DNA of 8,527 bases, from positions 1 to 8,527 of the forward strand of contig JALVPA010000205.1 in NCBI GenBank assembly GCA_027026055.1, in the 5' to 3' direction. The translations under genes and the position numbers were made by a program. The DNA is from Campylobacteraceae bacterium (lineage in GTDB: Bacteria; Campylobacterota; Campylobacteria; Campylobacterales; Sulfurovaceae). The notes beneath the pieces were generated by a model. The model had not been told where the DNA came from. It saw only the letters and a list, made by a program, of their open reading frames with translations, and ran no database searches. Below, in pieces: positions 5,337 to 8,527 of the stretch (the first letter of the stretch is position 1; each line of letters begins with the position of its first letter).

Positions 5337-5362
5337 CTTACGCTCCGTCAAAATGATTTCGC

Positions 5363-5368
5363 ATTATA
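5363..5368 (-). promoter_or_regulatory. Candidate -10 box of the Dabb-recR unit
   Basis: A perfect TATAAT on the minus strand with no recognisable -35. Start near 5356 gives a leader of about 20 bases. Only 12 bases separate it from the dnaJ -10 box on the opposite strand, so the two divergent promoters overlap. Confidence 0.45.
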
Positions 5369-5377
5369 ACCAATTTA

Positions 5378-5386
5378 TGGTAGAAT
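5378..5386 (+). promoter_or_regulatory. Candidate extended -10 promoter of dnaJ
   Basis: TGGTAGAAT fits TG-N-TATAAT with one mismatch; the -35 region is poor. A start near 5393 gives a leader of about 43 bases with GGGAG at 5424-5428, seven bases before the dnaJ ATG. I find no HAIR or CIRCE repeat here. Confidence 0.4.
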
Positions 5387-5435
5387 TCCGCACTATTTAT
5401 AGTTAGGAGATCATATCCTTAAAGGGAGTTTATAC

Positions 5436-6569
5436 ATGACGGAAGTCGATTATTATCGCATCCTCGAAGTAAGCAGAGACGCTAGCGGTGCGGAGATAAA
5501 AAAAGCCTATCGCAAACTAGCGCTCAAATACCATCCCGATCGCAATCCGGACGACAAAGAGGCCGAAGAGAAGTTCAAACTCATCAACGAAGCCTACCAA
5601 GTCCTAAGCGACGAGGAGAAGCGCGCCATCTACGACCGCTACGGCAAAGCAGGTCTGGAAGGGCGCGGCATGGGCGGCTTCGGCAATGCCGACATGGACG
5701 ACATCATGGATATTTTCAACTCCATGTTCGGCGGTATGGGCGGCTTCGGCGGAGGCTTCGGACGTAACCGACGCAACAACGCTCAACACTATCCGCTCGA
5801 TACGGAAATGGAGATCACCTTACGCTTCGACGAAGCGGTTTTCGGATGTGAAAAAACGATCGACTACACCTACAAAACCTACTGCAAAGCGTGTAACGGC
5901 ACAGGCGCGCAAAACGGCGAAGTCGTCACTTGCGACTACTGCGGCGGACAAGGCCAAATCGTCATGCGTCAAGGCTTCATGACCTTTGCGCAGGAGTGTC
6001 CGAAATGTCACGGTAGCGGTAAAACCGTCAAAGAAAAATGTCATACTTGCCATGGAAAAGGGTACGAAATCGCATCGGCAAGCGTCACCGTCAAAATACC
6101 CGCAGGAGTCGATAGCGGCAACAGACTGCGCGTCCCCGGTCACGGAAACGAAAGCAAAGAGGGACGTAGAGGCGATTTGTATCTGAACTTTTATGTCGAA
6201 GAGGACGAACACTTCGTACGTAACGGCAACGACGTCTATATCGAAGTACCGGTCTTCTTTACGCAAGCGATTTTGGGTGAGACCATCACTATCCCCGCGC
6301 TCAAAGGGAAATTGGAACTACAGTTGCGCCCGGGAACGAAAGACAGAGAACAATTCGTCTTCGAAGGCGAAGGTATCGCCGACGTACACAGCGGTCGCAA
6401 AGGGCGTTTGATTGCGCAGGTGAAACTGATTTTGCCAAAAAAATACAACGAAGAACAAAAAAGACTACTCGAAGAACTCCAAGAGAGCTACGGCGTCGAA
6501 AGCCATCCGCACAAAAGTGCGTTCGAGTCGGCGTTCGAGCGCATCAAAGGGTGGTTCAAATCGAAATGA
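5436..6569 (+). CDS. dnaJ: Chaperone protein DnaJ (Hsp40), 377 residues
   Basis: DnaJ delivers unfolded substrates to DnaK and stimulates its ATPase. It is a class I (type A) J protein with every domain in order: the J domain at residues 1-70 with HPD at 33-35, a Gly/Phe region at about 75-110 (GGFG, MFGGMGGFGGGFG), four CxxCxGxG zinc repeats (C150/C153, C166/C169, C188/C191, C202/C205), and the two C-terminal beta domains followed by the dimerisation region. Length is normal. The ATG at 5436 has GGGAG seven bases upstream. It is a single-gene unit divergent from Dabb-recR and separate from the grpE-dnaK locus, over 4 kb away. The last 20 residues end in a basic and aromatic tail (RIKGWFKSK). 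It converges with the next gene with 13 bases between them and no clear terminator. Confidence 0.97.
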   Translation: MTEVDYYRILEVSRDASGAEIKKAYRKLALKYHPDRNPDDKEAEEKFKLINEAYQVLSDEEKRAIYDRYGKAGLEGRGMGGFGNADMDDIMDIFNSMFGGMGGFGGGFGRNRRNNAQHYPLDTEMEITLRFDEAVFGCEKTIDYTYKTYCKACNGTGAQNGEVVTCDYCGGQGQIVMRQGFMTFAQECPKCHGSGKTVKEKCHTCHGKGYEIASASVTVKIPAGVDSGNRLRVPGHGNESKEGRRGDLYLNFYVEEDEHFVRNGNDVYIEVPVFFTQAILGETITIPALKGKLELQLRPGTKDREQFVFEGEGIADVHSGRKGRLIAQVKLILPKKYNEEQKRLLEELQESYGVESHPHKSAFESAFERIKGWFKSK

Positions 6570-6582
6570 CGATTCGCTACGA

Positions 6583-7383
6583 TCAAAATACTTTTTGACG
6601 TAATACGATTTTCCCCTCCCCTTCTTCGATAGTACCGCGGGCTGTCTCGGCATCGTAAGCGACAACGTACACCTCGTCGCCGCTTTGTAGATAGTGCGAT
6701 TCTCCATATGCGGTATATGCCGTCGCACCGATGCTAATAAGCGCGGAAGACGGATAGTCGCAACTTTTCAGATGTGCGGCGATATCTTCGAGCGGACCGA
6801 AATCTTTTTGGGTATTGATCTTGCCGATCAGCCACCGTTTCAATCGTTCGTGAAAATAGCTATAGCCGACCAACGGAGCGTCAACACCGTAAGAATGCAC
6901 TACCCCGTCGCGTTTGAGAAACGAGCAAAGACGATAACGATCCATCACGCCTCCGGGGGCAAAACGGTCAATCCGTACCCATCGGCGCGCTATCCCTTTC
7001 GATGCGGAACCCCATGATTTTTTCTCCGAAATCTTTTTGGCTCCCTCTTTACGTATCGTACAATCGTTAAATACCGTAAAGGCTTTGGCATGCAAGTCAA
7101 CGACTTGATGTTTATCATCGTAAACGATATCGAATAACACGGCTATTTCCGGTTCAACCTGCGCATTGGCTTCGTAAGGAGGTAAGTTCAATCTCTCGTC
7201 ACTATACGGATAGATACCCAAAAAGGTTTCACTACCGGGAAGATAAAAAGGAAAAATCCCTTTCGGAGCATCGGGAGTTTCCGTTTGCACCTCTTTAAAG
7301 TCTTCGAGTTCTCCCGCCTGTTCCAGATGCTTGGCAAAATTTCCCGCAACCCCCAATCCTATAACTTGACGTAAATCGAACAT
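6583..7383 (-). CDS. FAH-like conserved protein, probably DUF5718 family, 266 residues
   Basis: From memory the sequence resembles proteins annotated as DUF5718, of unknown function. Parts look like the fumarylacetoacetate hydrolase fold: VEPEIAVLFDI at residues 76-86 (with E77 and E79, like the acidic metal ligands), FTVFNDCTIR at 102-111 (like the yxxxNDxSxR motif), KSWGSASKG at 122-130, and the ending ALISIGATAYTAYG...YLQSGDEVYV at 214-240, comparable with the TGTP-GVG...L-x-GD segment of FAH enzymes. This suggests a divalent-metal enzyme acting on a C-C bond of a small acid, but that is inference from fold resemblance and the substrate is unknown. No signal peptide or membrane helix is present. 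The start MFDLRQVIGLG (ATG at 7381-7383) has GGATAGG upstream. It lies behind the HU gene with a hairpin and its own promoter between them. Confidence 0.7.
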   Translation of the reverse strand: MFDLRQVIGLGVAGNFAKHLEQAGELEDFKEVQTETPDAPKGIFPFYLPGSETFLGIYPYSDERLNLPPYEANAQVEPEIAVLFDIVYDDKHQVVDLHAKAFTVFNDCTIRKEGAKKISEKKSWGSASKGIARRWVRIDRFAPGGVMDRYRLCSFLKRDGVVHSYGVDAPLVGYSYFHERLKRWLIGKINTQKDFGPLEDIAAHLKSCDYPSSALISIGATAYTAYGESHYLQSGDEVYVVAYDAETARGTIEEGEGKIVLRQKVF

Positions 7384-7403
7384 ACCTATCCTTTTTGGGA
7401 AGG

Positions 7404-7412
7404 ATTATAACA
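7404..7412 (-). promoter_or_regulatory. Extended -10 promoter of the FAH-like gene
   Basis: On the minus strand TGTTATAAT is a perfect extended -10 box. No -35 is evident. The predicted start near 7397 gives a short leader of about 14 bases that carries the ribosome site. Confidence 0.5.
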
Positions 7413-7440
7413 AAACAACGATAAGTATAAGGGAGAACAA

Positions 7441-7473
7441 TAAAGAAGGTTACGGAGGCGAATCGTTCGCCTC
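7441..7473 (-). terminator. Hairpin terminator of the HU gene
   Basis: A perfect eight-base stem, GAGGCGAA (minus, 7466-7473) with TTCGCCTC (7455-7462), closes a three-base loop starting seven bases after the HU stop codon. The tail on the minus strand is only moderately T-rich (CTTCTTTATTG), so termination may be partial. Confidence 0.55.
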
Positions 7474-7480
7474 TCAAAAT

Positions 7481-7762
7481 TTAGTTGCCCGCCACAGCGT
7501 CTTTAAGCGTTTTACCGAATTTGAATTTCGGCGCCGTATGCGCAGGCTTGGTATAGGTTTTATTCGTCCCGGGAACTTTACCCGTTTTTTCGGGAACTTC
7601 TACCGTAGAGAAGGTACCGAAACCGACCAAAGAAACGGACTCTTTTTTACTCAACGCTTCCGTCACCGCATCGATAAAAGCTTTGACCGCTCTTTCCGCC
7701 GCCGCTTTCGTTTCGTACTCACCGCTTTTTTGAACAAGTTCGACAAATTCTGCTTTTGTCAT
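7481..7762 (-). CDS. hup: HU-family histone-like DNA-binding protein, 93 residues
   Basis: HU proteins are small dimers that bend and compact DNA. The protein has the family length and layout: two N-terminal helices (MTKAEFVELVQKSGE... to about residue 40), the signature VGFGTFSTVEV at 46-56, the DNA-clamping beta arm at about 55-75, and the closing helix KFKFGKTLKDAV at 79-90. The arm keeps a proline (P64, in KVPG) where HU has its intercalating RNP proline, but the surrounding sequence GKVPGTNKTYTKPAHTAP differs from the usual RNPQTG pattern. IHF is possible but the start and the GFG motif fit HU better. The ATG at 7760-7762 is preceded by AAGGA. It is a single-gene unit with a strong extended -10 promoter and its own hairpin, suiting an abundant protein. 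Confidence 0.93.
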   Translation of the reverse strand: MTKAEFVELVQKSGEYETKAAAERAVKAFIDAVTEALSKKESVSLVGFGTFSTVEVPEKTGKVPGTNKTYTKPAHTAPKFKFGKTLKDAVAGN

Positions 7763-7797
7763 TCTTCTTCCTTTTTTGTGAAATTTAAAGTAGCCCT

Positions 7798-7806
7798 ATT
7801 ATAGCA
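7798..7806 (-). promoter_or_regulatory. Extended -10 promoter of the HU gene
   Basis: On the minus strand TGCTATAAT is a perfect extended -10 box. No -35 hexamer stands out, but the upstream DNA is AT-rich with T runs, the pattern described for Campylobacter sigma-70 promoters. The start near 7791 gives a leader of about 28 bases. Confidence 0.6.
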
Positions 7807-7880
7807 TAGTCTAATCTTAAAGAATCATAAAAAAAGCTTTAAAACGTCGTATTGTAGGGAGTTTAGACAATTTTTACTAT

Positions 7881-7908
7881 AAGAAAGACTTTTTAGAGGC
7901 TCTTTCTT
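7881..7908. repeat. AT-rich perfect inverted repeat between HU and tRNA-Leu
   Basis: AAGAAAGA (7881-7888) and TCTTTCTT (7901-7908) form a perfect eight-base inverted repeat around a 12-base loop. The stem is weak and no T run follows on the minus strand, so it is a poor terminator for the tRNA. On the plus strand ATATATTTTT follows, but no plus-strand gene lies nearby. The rest of 7807-7943 shows nothing I recognise. Confidence 0.35.
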
Positions 7909-7943
7909 CGATATATTTTTGGATTATTACGAAAATTTTTAGA

Positions 7944-8030
7944 TGGTGCGTCAGAGAGGACTTGAACCTCCACGGGCGTAAGCCCACCACCCCCTCAAGA
8001 TGGCGTGTCTACCGATTCCACCACTGACGC
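7944..8030 (-). tRNA. tRNA-Leu (anticodon GAG), CCA encoded
   Basis: The minus strand folds into a complete class II tRNA of 87 bases. The acceptor stem GCGTCAG/CTGACGC is perfect, the D arm contains GGTAGA, and the anticodon stem CCATC/GGTGG encloses the loop TTGAGGG with anticodon GAG. A long variable arm (GGGC-TTAC-GCCC) marks leucine. The T arm GGAGG-TTCAAGT-CCTCT is followed by the discriminator A and an encoded CCA. It reads CUC and CUU codons. It begins about 15 bases after the tail of the atpE terminator, leaving little room for a normal promoter. Confidence 0.96.
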
Positions 8031-8044
8031 GTAAGAAAGCGTAA

Positions 8045-8076
8045 CAAAAAGTTGTAGCGGAAGTATACCGCTACAA
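8045..8076 (-). terminator. Rho-independent terminator of atpE
   Basis: On the minus strand TTGTAGCGG (8068-8076) and CCGCTACAA (8052-8060) form a perfect nine-base stem with the seven-base loop TATACTT, followed by CTTTTTG. With one bulge the stem extends three more pairs. It lies 13 bases after the atpE stop. The loop contains TATACT, a possible -10 box for the tRNA gene. Confidence 0.85.
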
Positions 8077-8089
8077 ACTTAAACTATGC

Positions 8090-8395
8090 TTACCCGATAA
8101 AAGGGTTTGCATACAATGCGATAAGTGCGATAACCAAGGTATAGATAACTTGCGCTTCGATCATCGCCAATGCAATAAACATCGTTGTCATCAATTTTCC
8201 GCCAAGACCGGGATTTCTCGCCGTACCCGCGATGGTAGCCGCAGCCGTATGTCCCATACCGATCGCACCGCCGAGAGCTGCAAGACCGAGACCGACACCT
8301 GCAGCCACTACGGAGTACGCTTTGATCATCGATTCGCCTTCACCGGCAAAAGCGGCAGCACCGAGTGCCAAAAAAAGTAAGAAAAACTTTTTCAT
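8090..8395 (-). CDS. atpE: F0F1 ATP synthase subunit c, 101 residues
   Basis: Subunit c forms the rotating membrane ring of ATP synthase. Residues 1-17 (MKKFFLLFLALGAAAFA) resemble a signal peptide, an extension I associate with Campylobacterota. The first hairpin helix spans about 26-55 with the packed glycine and alanine motif, the polar loop is ARNPGLGGK at 59-67 (RNP for the usual RQP), and the second helix at 70-96 carries the ion-binding E80 in MIEAQVIY. M47 and A81 stand where the Na+-binding c subunit of Ilyobacter has Gln32 and Ser66, so the ring should carry protons. The ATG at 8393-8395 has AAAGGA seven bases upstream. No other atp gene is next to it within the window. It has its own promoter and a strong terminator. 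Confidence 0.96.
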   Translation of the reverse strand: MKKFFLLFLALGAAAFAGEGESMIKAYSVVAAGVGLGLAALGGAIGMGHTAAATIAGTARNPGLGGKLMTTMFIALAMIEAQVIYTLVIALIALYANPFIG

Positions 8396-8416
8396 GATAT
8401 CATCCTTTCGATTGAG

Positions 8417-8444
8417 ATTTTACGTCTCTACGACGGTTTGTCAA
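8417..8444 (-). promoter_or_regulatory. Sigma-70 promoter of atpE
   Basis: On the minus strand a perfect TTGACA (8439-8444), 16 bases, then TAAAAT (8417-8422). Start near 8410 gives a leader of about 15 bases, just enough for the AAAGGA ribosome site at 8403-8408. Confidence 0.6.
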
Positions 8445-8527
8445 AAGCCCGTTCGGCTTGCGTAAACAGTCGACAATAGACTGCCAACCGCGACATAAAT
8501 GCCGCGATTTCCCTACTTATCGCTTTT
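8428..8527 (-). CDS. Possible 3' end of an unidentified upstream gene
   Basis: From the right edge one minus-strand frame stays open for 32 codons (…AAFMSRLAVYCRL…AERAFDKPS) and ends at TAG 8428-8430; the other two frames stop almost at once. It could be the C-terminus of the gene before atpE. Against this, its four arginines use AGG, CGG, CGA and CGG, while genes here mostly use CGT and CGC, and the stretch holds three short inverted repeats. I do not recognise the protein. The atpE -35 box lies within it. Confidence 0.25.
   Translation of the reverse strand, partial: KAISREIAAFMSRLAVYCRLFTQAERAFDKPS

Noticed and set aside
5368..5380. ACCA-N5-TGGT inverted repeat between the dnaJ and Dabb promoters
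   Set aside because: Arms of four bases are expected by chance, and it matches neither HAIR nor the grpE palindrome.
6583..6598. TCAAAA-N4-TTTTGA hairpin between dnaJ and the FAH-like gene
   Set aside because: A six-base stem of mostly AT pairs is too weak for a terminator, and it lies inside the FAH-like coding end.
1..8527. Mobile elements, CRISPR arrays, toxin-antitoxin or defence genes
   Set aside because: No transposase, integrase, direct repeat arrays or paired small toxin genes seen; every sizeable frame is accounted for by housekeeping genes or their antisense shadows.

Overview
The window looks like a chromosomal segment of a Campylobacterota (epsilonproteobacterial) genome of moderate GC content. 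The F0 subunit c carries the N-terminal leader-like extension and conserved loop I associate with that group. RecR has the short Campylobacter-type Toprim region. Most promoters I can see are TATAAT-like -10 boxes, often preceded by TG-N, with a poor -35. The genus cannot be fixed from the sequence alone; a free-living, Sulfurovum- or Sulfurimonas-like lineage is my guess. The content is core-genome housekeeping; I see no insertion sequence, phage gene, CRISPR array or defence island.

Layout. Positions 1-2157 (minus strand) hold rpsO with its terminator, then grpE and the 5' part of dnaK, which runs off the left edge. No hrcA lies beside grpE. Two sites resembling the HspR inverted repeat (HAIR) sit on the grpE promoter and on a candidate secondary promoter just before dnaK. 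Positions 2282-4490 (plus strand) hold a membrane PAP2 phosphatase, then an Rrf2-family regulator with three cysteines whose 3' end overlaps a DHH/DHHA1 phosphoesterase. An IscR-like palindrome lies at the predicted start of the rrf2 transcript. Positions 4487-5368 (minus) hold a small Dabb-domain gene overlapping recR. Positions 5381-6569 (plus) hold dnaJ, divergent from the Dabb-recR pair. Positions 6583-8527 (minus) hold atpE with a strong terminator, a tRNA-Leu(GAG), an HU-type DNA-binding protein and an FAH-like gene (probably DUF5718).

How the parts fit. DnaK, GrpE and DnaJ form one chaperone machine, encoded at two loci. The candidate HspR sites occur only at the grpE-dnaK locus and not at dnaJ, so the two loci may be controlled differently. 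The Rrf2-DHH pair suggests an Fe-S or redox-responsive regulator translationally coupled to a nucleotide or oligonucleotide phosphoesterase. RecR acts in RecFOR recombination; its small partner has no clear functional link. atpE stands apart from other ATP synthase genes within this window. Genes are tightly packed: the DHH and recR stop codons overlap, and dnaJ and the FAH-like gene converge with 13 bases between them.

The observations most worth a second look are the pair of HAIR-like sites without an adjacent hrcA, the IscR-like operator at rrf2-DHH, and a possible tRNA promoter lying inside the loop of the atpE terminator.
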